From Aestuariicoccus sp032586235 (GTDB lineage: Bacteria; Pseudomonadota; Alphaproteobacteria; Rhodobacterales; Rhodobacteraceae), in contig NZ_JAWHTD010000013.1 in assembly GCF_032586235.1 (NCBI RefSeq), positions 42,284 through 106,283 on the forward strand: a stretch of DNA of 64,000 nucleotides, given 5' to 3'. Numbering within the stretch: the first letter of the stretch is position 1; each line of letters starts with the position of its first letter. Shown in pieces: positions 35,569-44,995 of the stretch. The position numbers and the translations under genes are program-made. The notes below the pieces were generated by a model, which did not search any database, was not told the origin of the DNA, and saw nothing but the letters and a program-made list of their open reading frames with translations.

Positions 35569-38541
35569 ATGACCGACCAAAGCCCCAACGACCAGTTTCA
35601 TGCCTCGAGCTTCATGCAGGGGCATAACGCGGAATATCTCGAACAGATGTATGCCCGCTATGCCAACGACCCCAATGCGGTCGACGAGGCCTGGCAGGCG
35701 TTCTTCCGGGCGATGGGCGACGACGGCATGGCCGTCAAGAAAGAGGCCAGCGGCCCGTCCTGGGCGCGCCGCGACTGGCCGCCGCAGCCCGACGACGACC
35801 TGACCGCCGCGCTGACCGGCGAATGGCCGATGCCCGCCGTCCCGGCCGAGGCCAAGGGCGCGGGCGACAAGATCCGCGCCAAGGCCGCCGAGCAGGGCGT
35901 CGAGGTGACCGACGACGCGGTCAAGCGCGCCGTTCTGGACAGCATCCGCGCGCTGATGCTGATCCGGGCCTACCGGATCCGGGGGCACCTGGCCGCACAG
36001 CTCGACCCGCTGGGCATGCGCGAAGCGGTGGATCACCCAGAGCTCGACCCGAAATCCTACGGCTTCACCGAGGCCGACATGGACCGGCCGATCTTCATCG
36101 ACAACGTTCTGGGGCTGCAACTCGCGTCGATGCGCCAGATCGTGGACATCGTCCAGCGCACCTATTGCGGCACCTTCGCGCTGCAGTACATGCACATCTC
36201 GGACCCCGAGCAATCGGCCTGGTTGAAAGAGCGGATCGAGGGCTACGGCAAAGAGGTCAGGTTCACCCGCGAGGGGCGCAAGGCCATCCTCAACAAGATG
36301 GTCGAGGCCGAGGGCTTTGAGAAATTCCTGCACGTCAAGTACATGGGCACCAAGCGCTTTGGCCTCGACGGCGGCGAAAGCCTGATCCCTGCGATGGAGC
36401 AAATCATCAAGCGCGGCGGCGCCCTTGGCGTCAAGGAGATGATCATCGGTATGCCCCACCGCGGCCGCCTGTCGGTGCTGGCCAACGTGATGGGCAAACC
36501 CTACCGGGCGATCTTCAACGAATTCCAGGGCGGCAGCTTCAAACCCGACGACGTCGACGGATCGGGCGATGTGAAATACCACCTCGGGGCCTCGTCGGAC
36601 CGCACGTTCGACGACAACGAGGTCCATCTCAGCCTCACGGCCAACCCCTCGCACCTCGAGGCGGTGAATCCGGTGGTCCTGGGCAAGGTCCGCGCCAAGC
36701 AGGACCAGCGGGGCGATGCCGGCCGCACCACCGTGATGCCGATCCTGCTGCACGGCGACGCGGCCTTTGCGGGCCAGGGCGTGGTGGCCGAATGTTTCGC
36801 GCTGTCGGGCCTGCGCGGGCACAAGACCGGCGGCACCATGCATATCGTCGTCAACAACCAGATCGGCTTTACCACCGCGCCGCATTTCAGCCGCTCGTCG
36901 CCCTATCCCACCGACAACGCGCTGGTGGTCGAGGCGCCGATCTTCCACGTCAACGGCGACGACCCCGAAGCGGTCGTTCACGCCGCCAAGGTCGCCACCG
37001 AGTTCCGCCAGAAGTTCGGCAAGGACGTGGTGATCGACATCTTCTGCTATCGCCGGTTCGGGCACAACGAGGGCGACGAGCCCATGTTCACCAACCCGAT
37101 CATGTACAAGAAGATCAAAGGCCATAAGACGACCCTGTCGCTTTACACCGAGCGGCTGGTCAAGGACGGGCTGATCCCCGAAGGCGAGATCGAGGACATG
37201 AAGGCCGCCTTCCAGGCGCATCTGAACGAGGAATTCGAGGCCGGCAAGGATTACCGCCCCAACAAGGCCGACTGGCTGGACGGCCGCTGGAGCCATCTGG
37301 ACCGCCAGAAGGAAGGCAAGTACCAGCGCGGCAAGACCTCGATCGCCCGCGAGACGTTCGATCAGATCGGTAAGGCCCTGACCCGCGCCCCCGACGGTTT
37401 TCCGCTGCACAAGACCGTGGGCCGGCTACTGGAATCGCGCGCCAAGATGTTCGAGACCGGCGAGGGCTTTGACTGGGCCACCGGCGAGGCGCTGGCCTTT
37501 GGCTCGCTCCTGACCGAGGGCTACCCGGTGCGTCTGGCCGGGCAGGACAGCACCCGCGGCACCTTCAGCCAGCGCCATTCCGGCCTGGTGAACCAGGAAA
37601 CCGAGGAACGCTATTACCCGCTCAACAACATCCGCGAAGGTCAGGCCCATTACGAGGTGATCGACAGCGCGCTCAGCGAATACGCGGTCAGCGGGTTCGA
37701 ATACGGCTATTCGCTGGCCGAACCCAACGCGCTGGTGCTGTGGGAGGCGCAGTTCGGCGACTTCGCCAACGGCGCGCAAATCATGTTCGACCAGTTCATC
37801 AGCTCGGGCGAAAGCAAATGGCTGCGGATGTCGGGCCTCGTCTGCCTGCTTCCGCACGGGTTCGAGGGCCAGGGCCCCGAACACAGCTCTGCCCGGCTTG
37901 AGCGGTTCCTGCAGATGTGCGGTCAGGACAACTGGATCGTGGCCAATTGCACCACGCCGGCCAACTATTTCCACATCCTGCGCCGCCAGCTGCACCGCTC
38001 GTTCCGCAAGCCGCTGATCATGATGACGCCGAAATCGCTCTTGCGGCACAAGCTGGCGATCTCGGACGTGGACGATTTCACCAACGGGTCCAGCTTCCAC
38101 CGCGTGCTCTGGGACGACGCCCAAAAGGGCCATTCCGACACCAAGCTGGTGGCCGACGACAAGATCCGCCGCGTGGTGATGTGCTCGGGCAAGGTCTATT
38201 ACGACCTGCTCGAGGAACGCGACGCCCGTGGCATCGACGACGTCTATCTCATGCGGTTCGAGCAGTTCTATCCGTTCCCCGCCATCTCGGCGGTGAAAGA
38301 GCTCGAGCGCTTCAAGAACGCCCAGATGATCTGGTGCCAGGAAGAACCCAAGAACCAGGGCGCCTGGACCTTCATGGAACCGAACCTGGAATGGGTTCTG
38401 GGCCGCATCGACGCCACGCACAACCGGCCCCGCTATGTGGGCCGCGCAACCTCTGCCTCGCCCGCGACGGGCCTGGCCAGCCAACACAAAGCACAGCAGG
38501 CCGCCCTCGTGGACGAGGCGCTGACGATCGAAGGGAAGTAA
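35569..38541 (+). CDS. sucA: 2-oxoglutarate dehydrogenase E1 component
   Basis: Thiamine-diphosphate-dependent E1 (990 aa). SFMQGHNAEYLEQMYARY is the typical N-terminal motif that binds the complex core. The active-site segment MPHRGRLSVLANVMGKP and the TPP-binding block from GDAAFAGQGVVAECF to NNQIGFTT are clear; the transketolase-like C-terminal domain carries DSTRGTFSQRH and HGFEGQGPEHSSAR. It lies 3 nt before sucB. Confidence 0.98.
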   Translation: MTDQSPNDQFHASSFMQGHNAEYLEQMYARYANDPNAVDEAWQAFFRAMGDDGMAVKKEASGPSWARRDWPPQPDDDLTAALTGEWPMPAVPAEAKGAGDKIRAKAAEQGVEVTDDAVKRAVLDSIRALMLIRAYRIRGHLAAQLDPLGMREAVDHPELDPKSYGFTEADMDRPIFIDNVLGLQLASMRQIVDIVQRTYCGTFALQYMHISDPEQSAWLKERIEGYGKEVRFTREGRKAILNKMVEAEGFEKFLHVKYMGTKRFGLDGGESLIPAMEQIIKRGGALGVKEMIIGMPHRGRLSVLANVMGKPYRAIFNEFQGGSFKPDDVDGSGDVKYHLGASSDRTFDDNEVHLSLTANPSHLEAVNPVVLGKVRAKQDQRGDAGRTTVMPILLHGDAAFAGQGVVAECFALSGLRGHKTGGTMHIVVNNQIGFTTAPHFSRSSPYPTDNALVVEAPIFHVNGDDPEAVVHAAKVATEFRQKFGKDVVIDIFCYRRFGHNEGDEPMFTNPIMYKKIKGHKTTLSLYTERLVKDGLIPEGEIEDMKAAFQAHLNEEFEAGKDYRPNKADWLDGRWSHLDRQKEGKYQRGKTSIARETFDQIGKALTRAPDGFPLHKTVGRLLESRAKMFETGEGFDWATGEALAFGSLLTEGYPVRLAGQDSTRGTFSQRHSGLVNQETEERYYPLNNIREGQAHYEVIDSALSEYAVSGFEYGYSLAEPNALVLWEAQFGDFANGAQIMFDQFISSGESKWLRMSGLVCLLPHGFEGQGPEHSSARLERFLQMCGQDNWIVANCTTPANYFHILRRQLHRSFRKPLIMMTPKSLLRHKLAISDVDDFTNGSSFHRVLWDDAQKGHSDTKLVADDKIRRVVMCSGKVYYDLLEERDARGIDDVYLMRFEQFYPFPAISAVKELERFKNAQMIWCQEEPKNQGAWTFMEPNLEWVLGRIDATHNRPRYVGRATSASPATGLASQHKAQQAALVDEALTIEGK

Positions 38542-38544
38542 GAC

Positions 38545-40098
38545 ATGACAACCGAAGTGCGCGTGCCCACGCTGGGCGAATCGGTGACAGAGGCAACGGT
38601 CGCCACCTGGTTCAAGAAACCCGGCGACGACGTGGCCGTCGACGAAATGCTGTGCGAGCTTGAAACCGACAAGGTGACGGTCGAGGTGCCCTCGCCCACC
38701 GCCGGCAAGCTGGTCGATATCGTCGCCGCCGAGGGCGAGACCGTGGGCGTCGACGCCCTTTTGGCCAATATCGCCGCAGGCGATGCCGGATCGGAGGCCG
38801 CCCCCAAGGCCAAGGAAGCCAGCGAAGACACCGCCCCGTCGGGTGGCGCGCCGGGCCGTGCGGACGCCGGCGGGACGAGCATCGACGTGATGGTGCCGAC
38901 CTTGGGCGAATCCGTGTCCGAGGCCACGGTCTCGACCTGGTTCAAGAAGGTCGGCGACAGCGTCGCGCAGGACGAGATGCTCTGCGAGCTCGAGACCGAC
39001 AAGGTCAGCGTCGAGGTCCCCGCCCCCGCCGCCGGCACCCTGACCGAAATCCTCGCCGCCGAGGGCGCGACCGTTCAGGCCAACGGCAAGCTGGCGGTCC
39101 TGTCCTCCGGCGAAGGCGTGGCCGCCCCTGCGGCCCCCGCCAAAGCCGAGGAAAACTACACCACACCGCCCGCCGGCGACGCCGGCCCGGGCCGCGACAT
39201 CGAAGACGCGCCCTCGGCCAAAAAGGCCATGGCCGAGGCCGGGCTCAGCCGTGACCAGGTGCAGGCCTCGGGCCGCGACGGCCGCGTGATGAAGGAAGAC
39301 GTGGCCAAGGCGGCCGCCGCCGCGGCAGCGACCCCCGCGCCCAGCGCCCCCGCCCCGGCGGCCCAGGCCCCGCGCGCGCCCGTCAGCGCCGAGGACGCCT
39401 CGCGCGAGGAACGGGTCAAGATGACCCGCCTGCGCCAGACCATCGCCCGCCGCCTCAAGGAAGCGCAGAACACCGCCGCGATCCTGACCACCTACAACGA
39501 GGTCGACATGACCGCGGTCATGGAGCTGCGCAACGAATACAAGGACCTCTTTCTCAAGAAACACGGCGTCAAGCTGGGCTTCATGTCGTTCTTCACCAAG
39601 GCCTGCTGCCACGCCCTGCGCGAAGTCCCCGAGGTCAATGCCGAGATCGACGGCACCGACATCGTCTACAAGAACTTCGTGCACATGGGCATCGCCGCCG
39701 GCACGCCGCAGGGCCTCGTGGTGCCGGTGATCCGCGACACGGATTCCATGTCTTTCGCCGAGATCGAAAAAGCCATCGCCGAAAAGGGCAAGCGCGCCCG
39801 TGACGGCAAGCTTTCCATGGCGGAAATGCAGGGCGGCACCTTCACCATCTCGAACGGCGGCGTCTACGGCTCGCTCATGTCCTCGCCGATCCTCAACCCG
39901 CCGCAATCGGGCATCCTGGGGATGCACAAGATCCAGGACCGCCCCATGGTCATCAACGGCGAAATCAAGATCAGACCCATGATGTACCTGGCCCTCAGCT
40001 ACGACCACCGCATCGTCGACGGCAAAGGCGCCGTGACCTTCCTGGTCCGCGTCAAGGAAGCGCTCGAGGACCCGCGGCGGCTGTTGATGGATTTGTAA
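38545..40098 (+). CDS. sucB: 2-oxoglutarate dehydrogenase E2 (dihydrolipoyl succinyltransferase) with two lipoyl domains
   Basis: E2 core (517 aa). Two lipoyl domains are present, with lipoylated lysines expected at K43 (ELETDKVTVEVP) and K153 (ELETDKVSVEVP), separated by an Ala/Pro/Glu linker. A peripheral-subunit-binding domain (SAKKAMAEAGLSRDQVQASGRDGRVMKEDV) and a catalytic domain with YDHRIVDG follow. E. coli SucB has one lipoyl domain; the two repeats here look like a tandem duplication. Downstream are a MAPEG gene and lpd. Confidence 0.96.
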   Translation: MTTEVRVPTLGESVTEATVATWFKKPGDDVAVDEMLCELETDKVTVEVPSPTAGKLVDIVAAEGETVGVDALLANIAAGDAGSEAAPKAKEASEDTAPSGGAPGRADAGGTSIDVMVPTLGESVSEATVSTWFKKVGDSVAQDEMLCELETDKVSVEVPAPAAGTLTEILAAEGATVQANGKLAVLSSGEGVAAPAAPAKAEENYTTPPAGDAGPGRDIEDAPSAKKAMAEAGLSRDQVQASGRDGRVMKEDVAKAAAAAAATPAPSAPAPAAQAPRAPVSAEDASREERVKMTRLRQTIARRLKEAQNTAAILTTYNEVDMTAVMELRNEYKDLFLKKHGVKLGFMSFFTKACCHALREVPEVNAEIDGTDIVYKNFVHMGIAAGTPQGLVVPVIRDTDSMSFAEIEKAIAEKGKRARDGKLSMAEMQGGTFTISNGGVYGSLMSSPILNPPQSGILGMHKIQDRPMVINGEIKIRPMMYLALSYDHRIVDGKGAVTFLVRVKEALEDPRRLLMDL

Positions 40099-40250
40099 AC
40101 CCAAGCCGGGCATCGGCCCGGGCGTCATCCCCGGCCCACAGGCGGGCGCCAACCTGCCTTTTGGGCCGGGGTCGATCCTACCGGTGACGGTCTGCAACAG
40201 GACATCGTAATGCAAGCAAAAGCGCCAGGTCCGGAATTCGCAATACGCAA

Positions 40251-40640
40251 ATGACCCCCGAGCTCACCGCCCTCACCCTCGCCGCGCTGCTCCAGGTGGC
40301 CCAGTTCACGCTCTATTCAGTCGTGGCGCAGAGGCAGGTCGGCACGGCCTATGCGCTCTCGCCGCGCGACACCCCGGTTCAGCTCACCAGCCTCGCGGGG
40401 CGCGCGCAAAGGGCGATGAACAACCATTTCGAAGGGCTGATCCTCTTTTCCATCGCCTGCCTCGTCGTCACCTTCTCGGATCGGGGCGACGCCACCACCG
40501 CCGCCTGCGCCGCGCTTTATCTCGCGGCCCGCGTGCTTTATGTCCCCGCCTATCTCTTCGGCTGGGCGCCCTGGCGGTCGCTGATCTGGTCGGTGGGTTT
40601 CCTGGCCACCACCGCGATGTTGCTAATCGCGCTCTTATGA
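40251..40640 (+). CDS. MAPEG-family membrane protein
   Basis: A 129-aa protein with four helices of the MAPEG (membrane-associated proteins in eicosanoid and glutathione metabolism) fold; RAQRAMNNHFEGLILFSIACL contains the family's NNxxE-like segment and AARVLYVPAYLFG the conserved arginine-tyrosine stretch. Function in bacteria is unclear. It sits between sucB and lpd in a cluster otherwise devoted to 2-oxoglutarate dehydrogenase. Confidence 0.85.
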   Translation: MTPELTALTLAALLQVAQFTLYSVVAQRQVGTAYALSPRDTPVQLTSLAGRAQRAMNNHFEGLILFSIACLVVTFSDRGDATTAACAALYLAARVLYVPAYLFGWAPWRSLIWSVGFLATTAMLLIALL

Positions 40641-40700
40641 TCTTCACTGATCCCTAAATATCCCGGGGGGCTCGCAACGCGAGCGGGGGCAGCGCCCCCT
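40641..40700 (+). repeat. GC-rich intergenic repeat, copy C
   Basis: CACTGATCCC, AAATATCCCGGGGG and GGGGGCAGCGCCCCC in that order; matches copy B (29371-29420, minus strand) and, in its GC-rich part, copy A (4311-4356). Lies directly after the MAPEG stop and before lpd. Confidence 0.75.
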
Positions 40701-40728
40701 CCCCCGCCAGACAAGAAGGACAAACCCT

Positions 40729-42117
40729 ATGGCACAATACGACGTCATCGTCATCGGCTCGGGCCCCGGCGGCTATGTGGCCGCCATCCGCTGCGCGCAG
40801 CTGGGCCTGAAAACCGCCTGCGTCGAGGGGCGCGAGACGCTGGGGGGCACCTGTCTGAACGTCGGCTGTATCCCGTCCAAAGCGCTCTTGCACGCCACCC
40901 ACCAGCTGCACGAGGCCGAACACAACTTCGCCAAGATGGGGCTCAAGGGCAAATCCCCCTCGGTCGACTGGCCGCAGATGCAGAGCTACAAGCAGGACAC
41001 CATCGACACCAACACCAAGGGCATCGAGTTTCTGTTCAAGAAGAACAAGATCGACTGGCTCAAGGGCTGGGGCTCGATCCCCGAGGCCGGCCGGGTCAAG
41101 GTCGGCGACGAGGTCCACGAGGCCAAGTCGATCGTCATCGCCACCGGGTCGGACGTGGCCACATTGCCGGGTGTCGAGATCGACGAAAAGGTGGTTGTCA
41201 GCTCGACCGGCGCGCTGGCGCTGCCCAAGATCCCCAAGAAGATGGTGGTGATCGGCGCCGGCGTCATCGGGCTCGAGATGGGCAGCGTCTATGCCCGCCT
41301 CGGCGCCGAAGTGCAAGTGGTCGAGTTTCTCGATGCGATCACCCCGGGCATGGACGGCGAGGTGCAGAAGACCTTCCAGCGGATTCTCTCCAAGCAGGGG
41401 CTGGGCTTCACGCTCGGCGCCGCGGTGCAAAAGGTCGAGGCCACCAAGACCAAGGCCAAGGTCACCTACAAGCTGCGCAAGGATGACAGCGAGCACACGC
41501 TCGACGCCGACGTGGTGCTGGTCGCCACGGGGCGCAAGCCCTATACCGATGGGCTCGGGCTCGACAAGCTGGGGGTCGAGATGTCGGATCGCGGCCAGAT
41601 CAAGACCGACGACCAGTGGCGCACGAATGTGCCCGGCATCTACGCCATCGGCGATTGCATCGCGGGGCCCATGCTGGCCCACAAGGCCGAGGACGAGGGC
41701 ATGGCCGCCGCCGAGGTGATCGCGGGCAAGCACGGCCACGTCAATTACGGCGTCATTCCGGGCGTCATCTACACCCATCCCGAGGTCGCCAACGTGGGCC
41801 AGACCGAAGAGCAGCTCAAGGAGGCGGGCCGCAACTACAAGGTCGGCAAGTTCAGCTTCATGGGCAACGGCCGCGCCAAGGCCAATTTCGCCGCCGACGG
41901 CTTCGTCAAGATCCTCGCCGACAAGGACACCGACCGCATCCTCGGCGCGCATATCATCGGGCCGATGGCGGGCGATCTGATCCACGAAATCTGCGTCGCG
42001 ATGGAATTCGGCGCGGCGGCGCAGGATCTGGCGCTGACCTGCCACGCGCACCCGACCTATTCCGAGGCCGTCCGCGAGGCGGCGCTGGCCTGCGGCGACG
42101 GCCCGATCCACATGTGA
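40729..42117 (+). CDS. lpd: Dihydrolipoyl dehydrogenase (E3)
   Basis: FAD disulfide oxidoreductase (462 aa) that reoxidises lipoyl groups of the 2-oxoglutarate dehydrogenase complex. DVIVIGSGPGGYVAAIRCAQLG binds FAD; GGTCLNVGCIPSKALL holds the redox cysteine pair; MVVIGAGVIGLEMGSVYARLG binds NAD; HAHPTYSEAVREAA carries the catalytic histidine. ACAAGAAGGACAAACCC provides the ribosome binding site. Confidence 0.97.
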   Translation: MAQYDVIVIGSGPGGYVAAIRCAQLGLKTACVEGRETLGGTCLNVGCIPSKALLHATHQLHEAEHNFAKMGLKGKSPSVDWPQMQSYKQDTIDTNTKGIEFLFKKNKIDWLKGWGSIPEAGRVKVGDEVHEAKSIVIATGSDVATLPGVEIDEKVVVSSTGALALPKIPKKMVVIGAGVIGLEMGSVYARLGAEVQVVEFLDAITPGMDGEVQKTFQRILSKQGLGFTLGAAVQKVEATKTKAKVTYKLRKDDSEHTLDADVVLVATGRKPYTDGLGLDKLGVEMSDRGQIKTDDQWRTNVPGIYAIGDCIAGPMLAHKAEDEGMAAAEVIAGKHGHVNYGVIPGVIYTHPEVANVGQTEEQLKEAGRNYKVGKFSFMGNGRAKANFAADGFVKILADKDTDRILGAHIIGPMAGDLIHEICVAMEFGAAAQDLALTCHAHPTYSEAVREAALACGDGPIHM

Positions 42118-42158
42118 TCCCCGCCCGGTCCCCGCGCCGGAGCACCCTTTGCCCAACC

Positions 42159-42480
42159 AAAGCGCCGCCCCGGGGGGCGGGTCGGCGCTGGCGCGGCGGC
42201 CTGCGGCCTTGGTTCCGCGCCGGGTGCTTTGGGGACAGGTTTGGAAAAGCTCACATGATCCTGGCGAGCCTACGCTTTAGCGGGATCGGCGCTGCGATCG
42301 AAGCGCCACCGGCGCGGGACAAGGCCGGAGGCCGCCGCGCCAGCGCCTGCCCGTCCCGGCGGGCTGGCGCTTTGGCGACATTTGCGCATCGCTCATTCGG
42401 AGCAAGGATTGGGCTGGGATAAAGTCAGCCGACCAAAAGTTGCAGCGCCACCCCACGGGCAGGCGCTGGCGCGTCTTGCG
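42159..42480 (-). repeat. Non-coding inverted-repeat element R1, copy 3
   Basis: Occupies the 390-base gap between lpd and plsC (42118-42507). One arm (42159-42235) points forward with CGGCGCTGGCGCGGCGGCCT; a second (about 42300-42385) is its inverted partner; a third partial arm at 42439-42475 matches copy 2 (42439-42466 is identical to 25871-25898 reversed). The unit is bordered by AAAGC/GCTTT. No gene is supported. Confidence 0.8.
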
Positions 42481-42507
42481 CGTTCACCTTTCCCACCCGT
42501 CGACAAT

Positions 42508-43242
42508 TCACGCCTTCGGCGCGAACCCTGCCTCGGCGTTCAGCCGGTCGGAGGCGGTTTCGATCTCGGTCTCGAGCCGCCTGAGGAACTCGTCCCGGGG
42601 CAGGCCCGGCGGGATGGGCTCGAGGAATTCGACCACCGCCAGCCCGGGTTTGCGGTAGACCCCGCGCTTGGGCCAGAAGAGGCCGATGTTGGTCGCCACC
42701 GGGACGCAGGTCTGGTTGAGCTGTTCGTAAAGCACCGCGGTGCCGATCTTGTAGGGGGCCTTGACCCCCGGCGCAATCCGCGTGCCCTGAGGATAGATGA
42801 TCAGCTGACCCGGCCTGGCCGCGCCTTTCTTGACGTCCTCGACCATTTTCTTGATCGCCGCGCCGCGCTTGCCCCGGTCGACCGGCACGCAGCCGATCCG
42901 CATTCCGTACTGCCCGACGATGGGCGAATACATCAGCAGGCGTTTCATGATGAACTTGCCCGCGGGCAGCGCCGAGAAGAGCAGGAACACATCGCCAAAG
43001 CTTTGGTGTTTGGCGGCGACCAGCACCTCGCCGCTGGGGGGCGTGCCCCGCACCTCGGTGCGCAGGCCGATCATGAACGGCGCAGAGAGCCGCACCCACT
43101 GGCAGACCGCCATGCAGGCCGTGCGCGCGCCCCGGGTCGACACGGCGGCCCAGGGAAACAGCACCAGTCCGACCACGGCGATCGACAGATAGACGTTGAT
43201 CACATAGGCCAGCGACCGCAGCCATTGTATCGCATATCCCAT
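42508..43242 (-). CDS. plsC: 1-acyl-sn-glycerol-3-phosphate acyltransferase
   Basis: PlsC-type acyltransferase (244 aa) making phosphatidic acid. The catalytic HX4D box is KHQSFGD, and YPQGTR is the substrate phosphate-binding motif; an N-terminal helix (about residues 13-33) anchors it in the inner membrane. It overlaps the end of ftsX on the same strand, linking phospholipid synthesis to the FtsEX unit. Confidence 0.93.
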   Translation of the reverse strand: MGYAIQWLRSLAYVINVYLSIAVVGLVLFPWAAVSTRGARTACMAVCQWVRLSAPFMIGLRTEVRGTPPSGEVLVAAKHQSFGDVFLLFSALPAGKFIMKRLLMYSPIVGQYGMRIGCVPVDRGKRGAAIKKMVEDVKKGAARPGQLIIYPQGTRIAPGVKAPYKIGTAVLYEQLNQTCVPVATNIGLFWPKRGVYRKPGLAVVEFLEPIPPGLPRDEFLRRLETEIETASDRLNAEAGFAPKA

Positions 43243-44153
43243 CAGGCCAGATCCTCCAGCACGCGCCGCGCGGCAAAGCCGGTGGCAAAGAACGCCACGA
43301 CGGCAGCCAGCGGCGGAATGAAGACCGGCCAGACCCAGTGCCAGCCTTGCAGGCCGAGGCCGGTCAGAAAGCCGCCGGTGTCGTCCGCCTGCGGCAGCGC
43401 CAGCAGCGCCAGCATTCCCAGCGCGGTGCCCGCCGCCGCGCCCGCGAAGGCCCGCAGGGTAAAGCGCCGCACAAAGGCCCCGGCGATATAGGCATCCGTC
43501 GCGCCCACAAGCCGCAGAACCGCGATCACCTGCGCATTGGCCGCCAGCGCCGCATTGGCCGCCAGCGTGACCATGGCCCCCGTGGCCGCGCCGATCAGCA
43601 GGATCGACACCCAGCCCAGCGCGCGCAGCCGCGCGGCGGCGGTGACCAGAGGACTGCGCCAGCGCGTGTGATCGTCCAGCACCGCGCCCGGCACCTCGGC
43701 CTGCAGCCGCAGCCGCAGGCCCGCGCCGTCATAGCCGCTGGCGGTCTCAATGACCTCGATCAGCCGGGGCACGGGCAAGGTCTCGACCGGCAGGTCGGGG
43801 CCGAACCAGGGTTCCAGCAGGGCGCGCTGTTCGGCGTCGCTCAGCGCCCGGGCGCTGGCCACGCCGGGGGTCTGTTCGAGCAGGCGCAACGCGGCCTCGG
43901 TCTGCGCCGCCATCTGCCCCGCCGGGGCCGAGATGCGGATGGTCGAGGCGCGGGCGAGTTCCTCGCCCCAGGTGACCGCCAGCCGCCCGGCGGCCAGCGA
44001 CAAAGCCAGCGCAAAGACCGTCAGAAAGGCCATCGCCGCGGCGGAAAAGAGCGTCAGCCGCACGGTGAAGCCCGCGGGCGGCACCACCCGGTCAGCAGCC
44101 GCGTCGCGCGCGAACAATGCACGGAACTGACCGATGCCGGGCCGCCCGCTCAC
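43242..44153 (-). CDS. ftsX: Cell division protein FtsX-like permease
   Basis: Membrane partner of FtsE (303 aa). The GTG at 44153 overlaps the ftsE stop (GTGA). One N-terminal helix (FTVRLTLFSAAAMAFLTVFALALSLAA region), a periplasmic domain (about residues 60-155, with TEAALRLLEQTPGVASARAL) and three C-terminal helices with LRLVGATDAYIAGAFVRRF match FtsX. FtsEX activates murein hydrolases at the septum. An upstream in-frame extension is a shadow of ftsE. Confidence 0.9.
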   Translation of the reverse strand: MSGRPGIGQFRALFARDAAADRVVPPAGFTVRLTLFSAAAMAFLTVFALALSLAAGRLAVTWGEELARASTIRISAPAGQMAAQTEAALRLLEQTPGVASARALSDAEQRALLEPWFGPDLPVETLPVPRLIEVIETASGYDGAGLRLRLQAEVPGAVLDDHTRWRSPLVTAAARLRALGWVSILLIGAATGAMVTLAANAALAANAQVIAVLRLVGATDAYIAGAFVRRFTLRAFAGAAAGTALGMLALLALPQADDTGGFLTGLGLQGWHWVWPVFIPPLAAVVAFFATGFAARRVLEDLA

Positions 44154-44827
44154 AGATCCGCCCCCGCCGTCTGCAGCTGGTGGCCCGCGATCCGAAGGAC
44201 CCGCGCCTGCACCTGCGCCTTGGCGGCGCGAATGAGGCCCAGATCGTGGGTGGCGATCATGATCGTCTTGCCCATCTTGTTCAGCTCGATCAGCAGCCGC
44301 AGCAGGCGCTGGGACATCTCCCAGTCGACATTGCCGGTGGGCTCGTCGGCCAGCACCACCTCGGGCGACATGATCACCGCGCGCGCCAGTGCCGCGCGCT
44401 GACGTTCGCCGCCCGAAAGTTCGGGCGGCAAAGCGCCCGCGCGGCCGGTCAGGCCGACCCAGGTCAGCAGTTCCTTGAGGTTCGCCTCCTGGTCCAGCGT
44501 GCCCTGCCCGGACACCGTCAGCGGCAGCGCGACGTTGTCGGCCACCGTCAGGTGGTCGAGAAACTGGCAATCCTGATGCACCACGCCGATCCGGCGGCGC
44601 ATCAGCGCAACATCGTCGCGGCCCAGCGTGCCGACATCGCGGTCAAAGAGCCGCACCTGCCCCTCGGTGGGGGTCAGCGCGCCGTAACAGAGCTTGAGGA
44701 AAGTGGTCTTGCCCGACCCGCTGGGGCCGGTCAGGAAGTGGAACGACCCGGGCGCGAGCGTCAGCGACATCGCGGTCAAAAGCGCCCCGCCGCCGTATGA
44801 ATAGCCCACATTGTCTAGTTCGATCAC
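44150..44827 (-). CDS. ftsE: Cell division ATP-binding protein FtsE
   Basis: ABC ATPase (225 aa) with GTG start. Walker A GPSGSGKTT, signature LSGGERQRAALARA, Walker B VVLADEPTGNVD and H-loop IATHD are all present; MIELDNVGYSYGGG is the usual FtsE start. First gene of ftsE-ftsX-plsC, divergent from a zinc-ribbon membrane protein. Confidence 0.93.
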   Translation of the reverse strand: MIELDNVGYSYGGGALLTAMSLTLAPGSFHFLTGPSGSGKTTFLKLCYGALTPTEGQVRLFDRDVGTLGRDDVALMRRRIGVVHQDCQFLDHLTVADNVALPLTVSGQGTLDQEANLKELLTWVGLTGRAGALPPELSGGERQRAALARAVIMSPEVVLADEPTGNVDWEMSQRLLRLLIELNKMGKTIMIATHDLGLIRAAKAQVQARVLRIAGHQLQTAGADL

Positions 44828-44995
44828 GCCCGCACCCGGCCCGCCTGGCTTCTTTTCGATGCCCTGTTGTGCAGCAGCCGCGCCTTGGATTCAATGCACA
44901 CTCCGGGGAAACAATGGACTTTTCCACCGGCCCGGCCCATCCTATGGTCAGGCAAAAGAGGTCCGGGCAGGACAACTTACAGGACGGGAGATGCA

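Noticed and set aside
37426..40215. A 929-residue open frame on the minus strand across sucA/sucB
   Set aside because: It is opposite real genes with complete domains and is low in complexity (long His/Arg/Gly/Asp-rich runs); a product of high GC. The same applies to other long minus-strand frames such as 4238-5986 and 35215-37410.
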